64,000 bases of DNA from Synechococcus sp. A10-1-5-1 (GTDB taxonomy: Bacteria; Cyanobacteriota; Cyanobacteriia; PCC-6307; Cyanobiaceae), in the NCBI RefSeq assembly GCF_023115425.1, contig NZ_CP096032.1, positions 372,001-436,000 on the forward strand. The letters are read 5' to 3'. A program made the translations under genes and the position numbers. Below the pieces are notes generated by a model, which was not told the origin of the DNA, did not search any database, and saw only the letters and a program-made list of their open reading frames with translations. Position 1 is the stretch's first letter, and every line of letters starts with the position of its first letter. Positions 17,134 to 26,117 of this stretch are shown piece after piece.

Positions 17134-17696
17134 CCCCGAGCGAACGCCCCCTAGGCCAGGAGCTGAAAGCGGCCCTGCTCATCCCAGTGGTCCTGCTTGC
17201 GATCGCTTGGCTGCAGGAAGGAATCGATCAGATCCTGTTCAGAGGGCAGTGGAATTTGCCCATGCTTCCCGGCGGTTCCGCCCTAGGGATCCTGACCGCT
17301 CCCTTCAGCCACGGCGGCTGGGGACACCTGCTGGCGAACAGCACGATGTTCTTACCGCTCTCCTGGTTGGTCTGCTTCAAAAGCAAGCGCGATTACGTCG
17401 CGGTCTGGTTTGGTGTATTGATCACGACCATCCCGGTCTGGCTGTGGTGGCGCAATGGAAGCCACGGGCTTTCGGGGGTGATCTATGGATTACTCGGATA
17501 TCTCTTGCTGATTGGCTGGCTTGAGCGCAGACCCCTGAGCATGCTCCTCTCCGTCAGCACCCTCGTGCTCTACGGAGGAGTCCTGCCAAGCTTGCTGCCA
17601 CTGTTCACACCAGCAGGTGTGAGCTGGATCGGCCACGCAGGCGGATTTACCGGAGGACTACTCGCCGCTGCAGCGGTCTCGCGATCAAGACCATGA
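17130..17696 (+). CDS. Rhomboid-family intramembrane serine protease
   Basis: 188 aa, six hydrophobic segments. The catalytic dyad is visible: Ser in HGLSGVIYGLLG and His in WIGHAGGFTGGLLA; the loop-1 region has SHGGWGHLLANS. It would cleave membrane-anchored substrates within the bilayer. The start is a GTG overlapping the previous stop; its own stop overlaps the ATG of the metallopeptidase gene (ATGA), so three genes are translationally coupled. Substrate unknown. Confidence 0.88.
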   Translation: MTPSERPLGQELKAALLIPVVLLAIAWLQEGIDQILFRGQWNLPMLPGGSALGILTAPFSHGGWGHLLANSTMFLPLSWLVCFKSKRDYVAVWFGVLITTIPVWLWWRNGSHGLSGVIYGLLGYLLLIGWLERRPLSMLLSVSTLVLYGGVLPSLLPLFTPAGVSWIGHAGGFTGGLLAAAAVSRSRP

Positions 17697-18817
17697 CAGG
17701 TACCAAGCGTCGGCAATCCATACCCCAGTGGCTTGGCGTTTCCGCCCTGGTGAGCGCCATGGGCCTTGGGGCCTCAGCGCAGCCCTGGGCACCGGGCATG
17801 GAGCCGCCGCCTGTGCTCGAGCCGGCCAGCGCCAAAGAAGCCCAGAACGTGGATGCGATGCGCGAAGGGGGGCAGCGAAAGCTCTACCTCAAGGCAGCCC
17901 ATGACCTGCTCCATCGCCATTGGGGCACCCAGGTCAAGCCGGAGCTGCTCTTTGCCGGCGACACGGCCAATGGCTGTGGCATCAAGCGGGTCCAGCATCC
18001 AATGGCCTTCTACTGCCCCCCGAGCAAACAGATCGCCATGGCCCTCGAGCTCCGCAGGAGCGTCAGGTCTGCCAAGGGACTCAGTGATGCCTCACTGCTC
18101 TTGCTCGATCTCGCCGTGTTAGCTCATGAATGGGGGCATCACGTCAACCGTGAGAAGGGGCTAGGTCCTTTTAGTGGCGGCATGGGACTGACCGTCAAAC
18201 AAGAGGAACTTGCCGCCGACTGGCGAACCGGTGTCTTTCTCGGCTGGCTCATGAACGTTGGCGCCCTGAAGGTTGATGACTTCTCACAGACCGCGAATCT
18301 TCTGTTTGAGATGGGGGATTACGAGCGCATCTCACGCCAGCACCATGGCTACCCCAAGGACCGGTTTAGGGCGCTGACCCGGGGCTTGAGCTCCCAACTC
18401 CAACCAGGGCAATCCATTGGGGAATGGACGGTCGACACCTCCGAGACCTTCAGCCGTCGACTTCCTGAGGAGCCAGGGGATGCACCACTTGGAGCGCGCC
18501 GCTACGAGGTCCGGCGCTTTGAGATTGAACGGGGCCAACAAATTGCCACGAACCTGATCGGCGGGTTGTTGGGCGCGGCCAGCTGCGTTTGGGGCAGCCA
18601 AGACCAGTGCGTTGGGATGGCCATGCAACAGGGAAAGGGGCGTGCCCTAGGCAGCTACACCGAACGTCAACTCACTCTGTGGTGCAACAGCGGCACCTTT
18701 GACATCAGCGCCGATGATTTCGATCCACAGCCGATCGGGCGGGACGGGAAAGGTCAGGCTCCGATCCTGGCCTCGAGAGACTGCAATGACCTAGCTGCCC
18801 TCAAGCAAGAGCTCTAG
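17693..18817 (+). CDS. Exported zinc metallopeptidase (HEWGHH)
   Basis: 374 aa. N-terminal signal (LGVSALVSAMGLGASAQP). The zinc site is LAHEWGHHVN with the third ligand probably in EELAADWRTG; this is the pattern of the YpfJ-like neutral zinc metallopeptidases. Several cysteines (NGCGIKR, FYCPP, SCVWGSQDQC) suggest disulfides outside the cytoplasm. Coupled to the rhomboid gene by a 4-bp overlap, suggesting a shared role in processing envelope proteins. Confidence 0.83.
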   Translation: MTGTKRRQSIPQWLGVSALVSAMGLGASAQPWAPGMEPPPVLEPASAKEAQNVDAMREGGQRKLYLKAAHDLLHRHWGTQVKPELLFAGDTANGCGIKRVQHPMAFYCPPSKQIAMALELRRSVRSAKGLSDASLLLLDLAVLAHEWGHHVNREKGLGPFSGGMGLTVKQEELAADWRTGVFLGWLMNVGALKVDDFSQTANLLFEMGDYERISRQHHGYPKDRFRALTRGLSSQLQPGQSIGEWTVDTSETFSRRLPEEPGDAPLGARRYEVRRFEIERGQQIATNLIGGLLGAASCVWGSQDQCVGMAMQQGKGRALGSYTERQLTLWCNSGTFDISADDFDPQPIGRDGKGQAPILASRDCNDLAALKQEL

Positions 18818-19066
18818 GGCCAGCTTCTCCGCCAGGGCTGCATCGATGGCGCGTAAGTGGCCAAGGGCCATCACTCGATCCTGGCTGGGGAGGTGTATGA
18901 GGTCCGCGACCGCCAGTTCCAAACAACGTCGATCGAACTCGAGATTCACGCATGGGGTGCAGCGATCGGATCGAACCGTGGGGCGTGAGCACCATCCAGC
19001 GCTGGTGGTCAGATCCGCAGCTAGCCCTCTCAACCTTGCAGGGCTTTGAGCTCCTCTTCCTGACAA
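18791..19066 (-). CDS. Small conserved protein, C-terminal part clear
   Basis: The last ~55 residues look like a conserved domain (CTPCVNLEFDRRCLELAVAD, MALGHLRAIDAALAEKLALE). The start is uncertain: the full frame begins at 19066 within the Nif11-like gene, but an internal GTG in CVNLEF is also possible. It overlaps the metallopeptidase tail by 27 bp. Function unknown. Confidence 0.45.
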   Translation of the reverse strand: MSGRGAQSPARLRGLAADLTTSAGWCSRPTVRSDRCTPCVNLEFDRRCLELAVADLIHLPSQDRVMALGHLRAIDAALAEKLALELLLEGS

Positions 19067-19230
19067 TGCTGGAGCCAGGCCTGCTGCAGATCCACCCGGG
19101 TAATGCGGTAACCCAAGAGACGAGCCTGAAGCAACAGGGCGTTGTCATCACTGCAGTGGCACAGCAAACGCCGCAGATGCGGTCGGGCTTCCGCTTCGTC
19201 GACCAAGCGCTCGAGTTCTTGCCAGCTCAT
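19030..19230 (-). CDS. Nif11-like small protein (66 aa)
   Basis: Resembles the Nif11 domain used as a leader in some peptide natural products and in proteins near nitrogenase genes: a first helix (WQELERLVDEAEARPHL), then a short helix (DDNALLLQARLLGYRI) and TRVDLQQAWLQH. There is no GG cleavage site and no modifying enzyme close by, so it is more likely a free-standing Nif11-type protein, which picocyanobacteria have in numbers. Its ATG overlaps the upstream stop (ATGA). Confidence 0.6.
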   Translation of the reverse strand: MSWQELERLVDEAEARPHLRRLLCHCSDDNALLLQARLLGYRITRVDLQQAWLQHCQEEELKALQG

Positions 19231-19427
19231 GACGCTTCACCGGGTTCCAAACCATCGCAAAGCCAGAGGCCGGAAGCCAGATGTTGGCCACGAGTCTCGC
19301 GAGCCTCCTGAGGCTCAACGGCTCCGCCTCTGTCGCGAGAAGCCCTTTGAACCTCCCGTGGTTCAGAGCAACGCTTGGCCCCTGATGGGCACATGAGACT
19401 GGTCTTTTTTGCAACGAGCTGTGTCAT
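19227..19427 (-). CDS. Small basic protein (66 aa), coupled to the Nif11-like gene
   Basis: Polar, Arg/Glu-rich protein with cysteines in SLMCPSGAKRCSEP and WLCDGL. No known family. Its reality is supported mainly by the exact ATGA overlap with the Nif11-like gene downstream. Divergent from pyrF-pyrE. Confidence 0.45.
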   Translation of the reverse strand: MTQLVAKKTSLMCPSGAKRCSEPREVQRASRDRGGAVEPQEARETRGQHLASGLWLCDGLEPGEAS

Positions 19428-19483
19428 GCCCTTTCCCAGAACGCCGCTGATCCCTTAACAACGACTCAAGCCGCCATCGGGCG

Positions 19484-20959
19484 ATGGGCTTCTTCGTTCA
19501 ACTCACTGAAGCCATCGCAGAGCGTCAGTCCCTGCTGATGACGGGACTCGACCCCAACCCAGAGATGCTCCAGAGCTGGGCTCTGAGCCGAGGGATGGGG
19601 AATCGCTCGTTCCTCAGCCAGGCCCGCCATTGGATCAAGGCCGTCGTGGAGGAGACCAGTCCCCATGTCTGTGCCATCAAAGCCAGCCTCGGCTTCTATC
19701 AGGCCCTTGGCCCCCTTGGCCTGGAGTTGCTGCTTGAGGTGCGCGACCTGGTGCCGCGCGATCTCCCCCTCATCATTGATGCCAAGCATGGCGATCTGAA
19801 TTCCTCCACGGCCTTAGCCCACTACCTGTTCAAGGACTTGGGGGTCGATGCGGTCACCCTCTCGCCCCTCGCCGGACAGGACATCGCCGCCCCGTTCTTG
19901 CTCTATCGGGACAAGGCCGTGGTGATCACCTGCCGCAGCTCCAACCCGGCGGCCAAACGAATCCAGTACCACCCCAACGACAGCGATCCACTCTTCCTCC
20001 AGATTGTTCGCGAAAGCCAACTCTGGGGAACACCCGATCAGGTCTTACTGGAAGTCGGCACCAGTGATCCGAAGGTGCTTTCACAGGTGAGGCAAGCGGC
20101 CCCAGAACGGGTCTTGATGCTCCGCTCCATCTGGAGTGAAGAGGAGCGCGTGGATGGATTGCTTGAAGCCGGCCTGAGCAATTCAGGGGACGGGCTGCTG
20201 ATTCCCATGCCCCAAAACCTCCTGGTTGAAGACGACCTATCCGAACAAGCCGAGGCTCTCAAAGGTCGAATCAACCGGCGGCGCACCAGCTGGATGGAAC
20301 AGCACCGTTCCGAGAAAGCCGAGACCTGCGAACTTTGGCTTGCCAACCAAACGGATGCCAAGAGCACGGCCGACCCGATGGCCGAGCTGATCGTTGAGCT
20401 CTTCGATATCGGATGCCTCCTCTTTGGCGAGTACGTCCAAGCCTCGGGAGCGGTGTTCAACTACTACATCGACCTCAGGCAAATCATTTCGGACCCAAAC
20501 CTCTTCCATCGCGTGCTGCATGGCTACGCGCAACTCATGGAGGGGCTGGACTTTGACCGGATTGCGGGCATTCCCTATGGAGCTCTGCCGACCGCAACCG
20601 GGCTGGCCCTACAACTGCACAAGCCGCTGATCTATCCCCGTAAGGAAGTCAAAGCGCACGGCGCCAGACGCCTAATCGAAGGGGACTTCCAGGAGGGGAA
20701 TCGCGTGATCGTTGTCGATGACATCTTGATCAGCGGAGGCAGTGTGCTGGAGGGCATTGCCAAATTGGAGCGCTCCGGCCTTGAGGTGAAAGACGTCGTT
20801 GTTTTCATCGATCACGGCGGGCAGCGCGATCAGAGTGCGCGCGAGCGGCTAAAGGCCAAGGGCTATGACTTCCACGCGGTCATGGACATTGAGCGGATCA
20901 CCAAAGCCCTGCTCGACGCCGGGCGACTCACGGCTGAGCAAGCCAAGGTGCTGGGATAG
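19484..20959 (+). CDS. pyrF-pyrE: Bifunctional orotidine-5'-phosphate decarboxylase / orotate phosphoribosyltransferase
   Basis: Catalyses the last two steps of UMP synthesis. 491 aa. Residues 1-270 are PyrF of the type-2 (mycobacterial-like) class: LLMTGLDPNPEML, IKASLGFYQAL and the catalytic LIIDAKHGDLNSS. Residues 290-491 are PyrE: the PRPP loop RVIVVDDILISGGS, YPRKEVKAHG and DFHAVMDI. The order decarboxylase-then-transferase is the reverse of animal UMP synthase and is known from cyanobacteria and kinetoplastids. ATG at 19484. Confidence 0.95.
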   Translation: MGFFVQLTEAIAERQSLLMTGLDPNPEMLQSWALSRGMGNRSFLSQARHWIKAVVEETSPHVCAIKASLGFYQALGPLGLELLLEVRDLVPRDLPLIIDAKHGDLNSSTALAHYLFKDLGVDAVTLSPLAGQDIAAPFLLYRDKAVVITCRSSNPAAKRIQYHPNDSDPLFLQIVRESQLWGTPDQVLLEVGTSDPKVLSQVRQAAPERVLMLRSIWSEEERVDGLLEAGLSNSGDGLLIPMPQNLLVEDDLSEQAEALKGRINRRRTSWMEQHRSEKAETCELWLANQTDAKSTADPMAELIVELFDIGCLLFGEYVQASGAVFNYYIDLRQIISDPNLFHRVLHGYAQLMEGLDFDRIAGIPYGALPTATGLALQLHKPLIYPRKEVKAHGARRLIEGDFQEGNRVIVVDDILISGGSVLEGIAKLERSGLEVKDVVVFIDHGGQRDQSARERLKAKGYDFHAVMDIERITKALLDAGRLTAEQAKVLG

Positions 20960-20970
20960 ATGCAGTTCTG

Positions 20971-21294
20971 ATGAAGCAGGTGGGCAAGCTCCTGGGCACA
21001 GCGACTGGGTTCATGGCCCTGGGCGTGCTGCTGGTGAGCTGCGGGCCCCCCGCTGGGCAGGTCAGTCCTGAACGGGAGTCCGAACAAGGCCCCTCGAGGG
21101 AGGCCCAAAAGGAACGCCAGGAAGAGGAAGAACGACTCCAAACCCTGAGCACAGAAGCGGAGGATCTGTTCAACCGCGGCGAAAATGACCTGGCCTGCGA
21201 GCGGGTTCGCCAAGTCCAGGAGCTGCAGTCGGAGCTCGGCGTTGAGCCCAGCGAGCTACGCCAGGAGCAAGCCCAGGCCTGCATCACCGACTGA
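20971..21294 (+). CDS. Putative lipoprotein (107 aa)
   Basis: Signal peptide with lipobox (ALGVLLVSCG, lipidation at the Cys), then a Glu/Gln-rich helical region (EAQKERQEEEERLQTLSTEA) and DLFNRGENDLACERV. It precedes the ABC-2 operon by 2 bp and may be part of it. Unknown role. Confidence 0.65.
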   Translation: MKQVGKLLGTATGFMALGVLLVSCGPPAGQVSPERESEQGPSREAQKERQEEEERLQTLSTEAEDLFNRGENDLACERVRQVQELQSELGVEPSELRQEQAQACITD

Positions 21295-21296
21295 GA

Positions 21297-22295
21297 TTGA
21301 CCTGCACGTCACCAGCCATCGTCTCCGCTCAAGGCCTGAGCAAGACCTATCGGATTGCCGAGAAACAACCGGGTTTACGCGGAACTGTTCGTCACCTCCT
21401 GCGACGGCGCTACCGCGACCTCCATGCGGTCAAGGGCGTCAGCTTCTCGATCCAAGAAGGGGAGATGGTGGGCTTTCTGGGGCCCAATGGTGCGGGCAAA
21501 ACCACCACCTTGAAAATGCTCAGCGGGCTCATTCACCCAAGCGCCGGTGAGCTACTGGTGGCGGGGTCGCAGCCCCAGCGCCGACAGGCACGATTTCTGC
21601 AGGACATCACCTTGGTGATGGGGAACAAACAGCAGCTGATCTGGGACCTACCGCCGTGGGATTCGATCCGGGTCAATGCGGCGGTTTATGGCATCCCTGA
21701 TCGGGAGATGAAGCGGCGAGTCAGCGAATTAGCCGATTTATTGGAACTCGGAGAAGAACTGCATCGGCCAGTCCGCAAGCTCTCCCTTGGCCAACGGATG
21801 AAAGCTGAGCTCCTGGCTTCACTGCTTCACGAGCCGAGGGTGCTGTTCTTGGATGAGCCAACCCTGGGCTTGGACGTCACGGCGCAGGGGCGGGTTCGCG
21901 ACTTTCTGGCCACCTACAACCAGCGCACAGGCGCAACAATCCTGCTCACGAGCCATTACATGGCAGACATCACTGCTCTCTGCGAGCGGGTCCTGCTGAT
22001 CCATGAGGGGGCGCTGTTTCATGACGGGCCCCTCGACGCGCTGACCAGCAAACTGGCGCCCCATCGACAAGTCCGGTTGGAGCTGCATCAGGCCCAACCC
22101 CGTGGCGTCTTTGAAGCATTCGGGACCGTTGAATCCCATCAAGACCATCAAGTTCAACTCTTGGTGCCAAGGGATCAACTAACTGAGACGGTTGCTGCAC
22201 TCCTGACCCGCTTTGAGGTTCTGGACCTAGAGGTCAGTGACCCACCGATCGAGGAGCTGATGCGGAGCCTGTTTCAACAGGCAGGGAGGACCTAA
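21297..22295 (+). CDS. ABC-2 type transporter ATP-binding protein
   Basis: 332 aa. Walker A GPNGAGKTT, signature LSLGQRMKAELLASLLHEP, Walker B VLFLDEPTLGLDV, switch TSHYM. The N-terminus (LSKTYRIAEKQPGLRGTVRHLLRRRYRDLHAV) with an insert before the P-loop is typical of the ABC subfamily that pairs with DUF990-type permeases. TTG start at 21297. Followed by its two permeases. Confidence 0.88.
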   Translation: MTCTSPAIVSAQGLSKTYRIAEKQPGLRGTVRHLLRRRYRDLHAVKGVSFSIQEGEMVGFLGPNGAGKTTTLKMLSGLIHPSAGELLVAGSQPQRRQARFLQDITLVMGNKQQLIWDLPPWDSIRVNAAVYGIPDREMKRRVSELADLLELGEELHRPVRKLSLGQRMKAELLASLLHEPRVLFLDEPTLGLDVTAQGRVRDFLATYNQRTGATILLTSHYMADITALCERVLLIHEGALFHDGPLDALTSKLAPHRQVRLELHQAQPRGVFEAFGTVESHQDHQVQLLVPRDQLTETVAALLTRFEVLDLEVSDPPIEELMRSLFQQAGRT

Positions 22296-22297
22296 AC

Positions 22298-23095
22298 GTG
22301 CGCTCCGCCGGTACCGCGATCCGAATCGCGCGCACACTGCTGAGTACGCAGTACGCCTACATGCTGGAGTACCGCGCCGAGATCGCGCTATGGGCTCTCT
22401 CAGGTGTCTTGCCCCTCATCATGCTCGGGGTCTGGCAAAACAGTGGAGCGGCGAGCCAGGCGGGATGGACCCAAGAGCAACTACGCCACTACTTCGTGGC
22501 CGCGTTCCTGGTCCGTCAATTCAGCGTCGTTTGGCTGATCCATGTCTTTGAAGAGGACGTCGTCAGCGGAAAGCTCTCGCCATTTCTGCTGCAACCGCTC
22601 CAGCCCCTGTGGCGTTACTTCGCGGCACACCTGGCTGAGCAGGGCACGCGAATTCCCTTTGTTGCCCTGATGCTGCTGGGTTTGGCCTGGATCAATCCTG
22701 GGCTGCTCTGGAGGCCCAGCTTGGAGAACCTCGTGCTGGGCATCGCGGCCATCTGGGGCGCGTTCGTCCTGCGGTTTCTACTGCAGACCCTCAGCAGCAT
22801 GCTCTGTTTCTGGAGTGAGCGAGCCGCGGCGCTGGATCGGCTCCTGGTCATTCCCTATCTCTTTCTCTCGGGTCTAGTGGCACCGCTGGACACCTTCCCT
22901 CCTGCGATCAAGAGCTTCGCCCTGGCCACCCCCTTTCCGGCGATGGTCGACTTTCCCGCACGCCTCTTGTCGGGTCTGCCCGTGGATCTGGCTGGCGGAT
23001 TCCTCAGCCTGTTGATCTGGTTCTTGATCCTCGGACCGCTCTGCTGGTGGGGCTGGCGTCGAGGGGTGCGGCGCTACGGAGCGATGGGGGCATGA
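22298..23095 (+). CDS. ABC-2 type permease, first subunit
   Basis: 265 aa, about six membrane helices, starting at a GTG 2 bp after the ATPase stop. The pattern (YAYMLEYRAEIALWALSGVLPLI) and the loop HVFEEDVVSGKLSPFLLQPLQP match ABC-2 / DUF990-like export permeases. It presumably forms a heterodimer with the next gene. Substrate unknown. Confidence 0.8.
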   Translation: MRSAGTAIRIARTLLSTQYAYMLEYRAEIALWALSGVLPLIMLGVWQNSGAASQAGWTQEQLRHYFVAAFLVRQFSVVWLIHVFEEDVVSGKLSPFLLQPLQPLWRYFAAHLAEQGTRIPFVALMLLGLAWINPGLLWRPSLENLVLGIAAIWGAFVLRFLLQTLSSMLCFWSERAAALDRLLVIPYLFLSGLVAPLDTFPPAIKSFALATPFPAMVDFPARLLSGLPVDLAGGFLSLLIWFLILGPLCWWGWRRGVRRYGAMGA

Positions 23096-23886
23096 GGCGC
23101 TCCCGCAGCTTGAGTACTTTGCTGCAGTGCTGGCGCAGCTCCCTGGAGGCTGAGAGCGAATACCAGCTCAATCTGCTGCTCGAGTGTTTGGCGGTCGCCG
23201 GAAATCTGGCGGGCAGTGTCTTCGTGCTGTCGCTGCTCTTCTCAGGTCAGTCAAACCTTGGGGGCTGGAGTTGGAATGAAGCATTGATCGTGCTGGGGCT
23301 CTACACCCTGCTTGATGGATTCACGAGCTGCCTACTGCAGCCGAACCTCAGCAAGATCGTCAACCATGTTCAGGAGGGAACCCTCGATTTCGTTCTGCTG
23401 AAACCGGTGGACAGTCAGTTCTGGCTCTCCCTGCGGTGTTTCTCTCCTTGGGGATGTCCAGCCCTGGTGGCGGGCTGCGTCCTTGTTGTCCTGGGCCTTC
23501 AGCGCAGTGCTGTTCTCATCCAAGCCGAATCGTTACTGCTTGGGGGAGCACTGCTGTTGAGCGGCGCCGCGATCCTCTACAGCCTCTGGTTTTCGCTGGC
23601 GGCTCTCTCGATTTGGTTCGTGAAAGTCTGGAATGCCACCGAGGTTCTTCGGTACACCCTCGTGGCTGGACGCTATCCGGTGAGCGCCTACCCGCCAGCT
23701 CTGCGCCTGGTGTTCGTCTTTGTTCTTCCGGTGGCGTTCATGACCACCGTTCCATCACAGGCTCTGCTGGGCGAAGGCTCCTGGCCGTGGGCCATGGGCT
23801 CCTTGCTGATGGCGGCCTGCAGCCTGATGGCGAGCCGCTGGTTCTGGCGCTTTGCCCTGCGTCACTACACATCGGCGAGTAGCTAG
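23092..23886 (+). CDS. ABC-2 type permease, second subunit
   Basis: 264 aa, six predicted membrane helices. The loop VNHVQEGTLDFVLLKPVDSQFWLSL parallels the EDVVSGKLSPFLLQP loop of its partner, so the two are distant paralogues. The ATG at 23092 overlaps the previous stop (ATGA), so the permease pair is translationally coupled. Confidence 0.8.
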   Translation: MRRSRSLSTLLQCWRSSLEAESEYQLNLLLECLAVAGNLAGSVFVLSLLFSGQSNLGGWSWNEALIVLGLYTLLDGFTSCLLQPNLSKIVNHVQEGTLDFVLLKPVDSQFWLSLRCFSPWGCPALVAGCVLVVLGLQRSAVLIQAESLLLGGALLLSGAAILYSLWFSLAALSIWFVKVWNATEVLRYTLVAGRYPVSAYPPALRLVFVFVLPVAFMTTVPSQALLGEGSWPWAMGSLLMAACSLMASRWFWRFALRHYTSASS

Positions 23887-23950
23887 CGGCTACACGCCTT
23901 GCATGAACTACACAGAATGAGTAATATTACGTGTAGGTCCTAGGCGCAGA

Positions 23951-24199
23951 TTGGCCAGCGAACGCCACCAAGTCATCCTCAGTGAGACCGCGGCAGGCTG
24001 GGTGCGCGACTTCTCCAAGGAGAAGCGCCATTCCATTTCCAAGGCCATTGCCATCCTGGTGGAGGAGGCCATTCAGCAGCGAACCACCCTGCCGATCCAG
24101 GCGGCGTTCGACGGCGTGTCAGACGCTGACTTCTCAGTGTTTCTGCGGGAGAAATTCGCGATGGACTTCGAGATTTGGCTGCGCTCCAAACGCGGGTAG
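23951..24199 (+). CDS. Ribbon-helix-helix-like protein (82 aa)
   Basis: Starts with a TTG (no ATG in frame). Sequence: VILSETAAGWVRDFSKEKRH, a helix with ISKAIAILVEEAIQQR, then an acidic tail. The spacing is consistent with a MetJ/CopG-like DNA-binding protein. Unknown target; 11 bp upstream of the next gene. Confidence 0.5.
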   Translation: MASERHQVILSETAAGWVRDFSKEKRHSISKAIAILVEEAIQQRTTLPIQAAFDGVSDADFSVFLREKFAMDFEIWLRSKRG

Positions 24200-24210
24200 G
24201 ACCTACTCAG

Positions 24211-24639
24211 ATGTTCGATCCAATGACCCTCTCTTTCGGCTCTGGCGTCAGCCTGAGAACCTGTGTCCAGCTGGGGCGATGGCTTGATCAGCGCTTCGGG
24301 CCGGCCACCAGCCACGACAGCCCCGCCAGTGATCGGCTCGGGATCCACGCCGGGCAATTGGTGGCCCACGACCTCGTGGCCACCAAGGGAGCAGAGCAAG
24401 GGATGGTCGACGTCTTCGCCGCCATGCACAGCTGCATCGACGACTGGCTCGAGACATCTCCGGTGCAGGAAGACGAACGCCGTCTGATCAAGCGCCGCGC
24501 GGTCCGCGCCGGAGTGATTCACTGTTGGACCACAGCCGCTGAGCTGCGTCCGGATGACCCCAGATATCTGGAACTCATGGAGCAGACCTGCAAGGCAGTG
24601 ATGGTGGCCGAGCTGGCCGAGGAGCAACTCGGCGCCTAA
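24211..24639 (+). CDS. Conserved hypothetical protein (142 aa)
   Basis: Soluble helical protein. Visible segments: SFGSGVSLRTCVQLGRWLDQ, LVAHDLVATKGAEQGMVDVF, RVHCWT-like region AGVIHCWTTAAELRP. No family recognised. Follows the small ribbon-helix-helix-like gene on the same strand. Confidence 0.6.
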   Translation: MFDPMTLSFGSGVSLRTCVQLGRWLDQRFGPATSHDSPASDRLGIHAGQLVAHDLVATKGAEQGMVDVFAAMHSCIDDWLETSPVQEDERRLIKRRAVRAGVIHCWTTAAELRPDDPRYLELMEQTCKAVMVAELAEEQLGA

Positions 24640-24642
24640 GGC

Positions 24643-25095
24643 TTAATCAACGAAGCGTTTGTACAGCCATCGCACAAAACCGCCAATCACGGGAACAGGC
24701 GCAAAGGTTGGGCCAACGAAGTCGAAATAATCGCGGTGATCAACAATGAATCCTTCACCATTGAAGAGCAGACGGGTCGCACCCGGATAGACAAATTCAA
24801 TGCCCTTGATCTTGAGCCCCATCGTCCACTCAATGAAGGCGGTTTGGCCGCTCATGGCCACAGCGTGAGGCGCCAAGTAGACATCATCACAGCGTTTCAC
24901 CAAACCGTCTTGGGCCTCGAGGTAGGCCAGTAGGCCGTCGCGGGATTGGGTCGGATCCTCGAAATGAACATCCGCGGCATAGACCGCTTTCCACTGCTCA
25001 TGGCTTGGAGCTGGAGCGCCGTAGGGCTTGGTAAACAATTGACGAAGGGACTGCTCCGTTAACGGGAGTTGAAATCCAGATGGTGAAACAGTCAC
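24643..25095 (-). CDS. NTF2/SnoaL-like protein
   Basis: 150 aa with the nuclear transport factor 2 fold pattern: EQWKAVYAADVHFEDPTQ, TAFIEWTMGLKIKGIEF, GATRLLFNGEGFIVDHRDYFD. Could be a steroid-isomerase-like enzyme or a binding protein; no catalytic residue can be named with confidence. Convergent with 24211-24639, 3 bp apart. Confidence 0.78.
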   Translation of the reverse strand: MTVSPSGFQLPLTEQSLRQLFTKPYGAPAPSHEQWKAVYAADVHFEDPTQSRDGLLAYLEAQDGLVKRCDDVYLAPHAVAMSGQTAFIEWTMGLKIKGIEFVYPGATRLLFNGEGFIVDHRDYFDFVGPTFAPVPVIGGFVRWLYKRFVD

Positions 25096-25115
25096 AGCTC
25101 AAGGTTTAAGCAGTC

Positions 25116-26042
25116 TCATCCTGCCGTCTGTGGTGGGGCGCTGCGGGGATGCAGTTGGAGGTAGCGCTCCACAGGCAGGGGTTGCAGCTGCTCGTAGCCA
25201 ACGGGAAGCCACAGATCTCCCTGCTGGGCGTTGTAGTGAATTTCCCAGTGGTACAGACCAACGATCGCTTGGGGATCGTCCTTCAGCAGTGAGGCATAGA
25301 GCAGCACCGCCTCGCCGTAGAGATCACTGTTGTTGTAGCCCCAAAGGCCGCGGCGAATGTTCTTCAGGCCCCCGCGACGAACGAGGTAGCGGGCAGCGGC
25401 TTGGATTGCGTCGTAGGGGTTACGGATGTCGCCTTTGCCGATCCCTGGCTCAGCCCAGGTCGTGGGCAGAAACTGCATCGGCCCTTGGGCATTGGCAACG
25501 GAGACCCCGTCAATGCGACCCATCCCGGTTTCCACCAGGTTCACCGCCGCCAGGACCTCCCACTCAATTCCCGTTGCCGCCTCGGCCTTGCGGTAGTGAT
25601 CCAACAACTGTGAAAGAGGTTCTGGCGCAATGATTCGCCAGGCCGGAACCCGCGTGGGACGGCGCTTGCTCATCGCCAAGAACGCACGCCTGGCGGCCAA
25701 GTGGCGTTCAGCAACGGAACGCCAACGAGCGGGGAGCTGTTGCACAACTTGGGCACTTCGCTGGCGATCTGCGGACAGCACGCGGTAGATCACCTGCTGC
25801 TGGTGTGCCAAATCCGGGAGTTGCGACGGCGGGGTCGCCGGATCTCGCAACTGTCTCTCCAGCTCAACCAAACGGCGAGCGATGGTGCCTGCGTCAGCCG
25901 GAACCGTTGGGTAGGTCCGCGGTGCGGACTGGGCTACAGCGCCGGTCTGAGGAGCATTCAGGGGGGAACAAGCCACCCCGCCGGCTGCAACGCTGAGTCC
26001 TGCAAGGGCAACAGCAAGAACCAAGCCTGCAGGTCGCGTCAC
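25116..26042 (-). CDS. Lytic transglycosylase, putative lipoprotein
   Basis: 308 aa. The N-terminus (LAVALAGLSVAAGGVACSPL) looks like a lipoprotein signal, with Cys at about residue 25. The SLT domain is in the C-terminal half: AAVNLVETGMGRI with the catalytic Glu, ANAQGPMQFLPTTWAE, NPYDAIQAAARYLVRRGG and LWGYNNSDLY. It would cleave peptidoglycan glycan strands to anhydro-muropeptides. Confidence 0.85.
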   Translation of the reverse strand: MTRPAGLVLAVALAGLSVAAGGVACSPLNAPQTGAVAQSAPRTYPTVPADAGTIARRLVELERQLRDPATPPSQLPDLAHQQQVIYRVLSADRQRSAQVVQQLPARWRSVAERHLAARRAFLAMSKRRPTRVPAWRIIAPEPLSQLLDHYRKAEAATGIEWEVLAAVNLVETGMGRIDGVSVANAQGPMQFLPTTWAEPGIGKGDIRNPYDAIQAAARYLVRRGGLKNIRRGLWGYNNSDLYGEAVLLYASLLKDDPQAIVGLYHWEIHYNAQQGDLWLPVGYEQLQPLPVERYLQLHPRSAPPQTAG

Positions 26043-26117
26043 GGATTCAAGGCAGCTGCGCCCATGCCTACAGCATTCGGACTCAGGTTGCAGACTGCGT
26101 ACACCAATGAATCAGCC

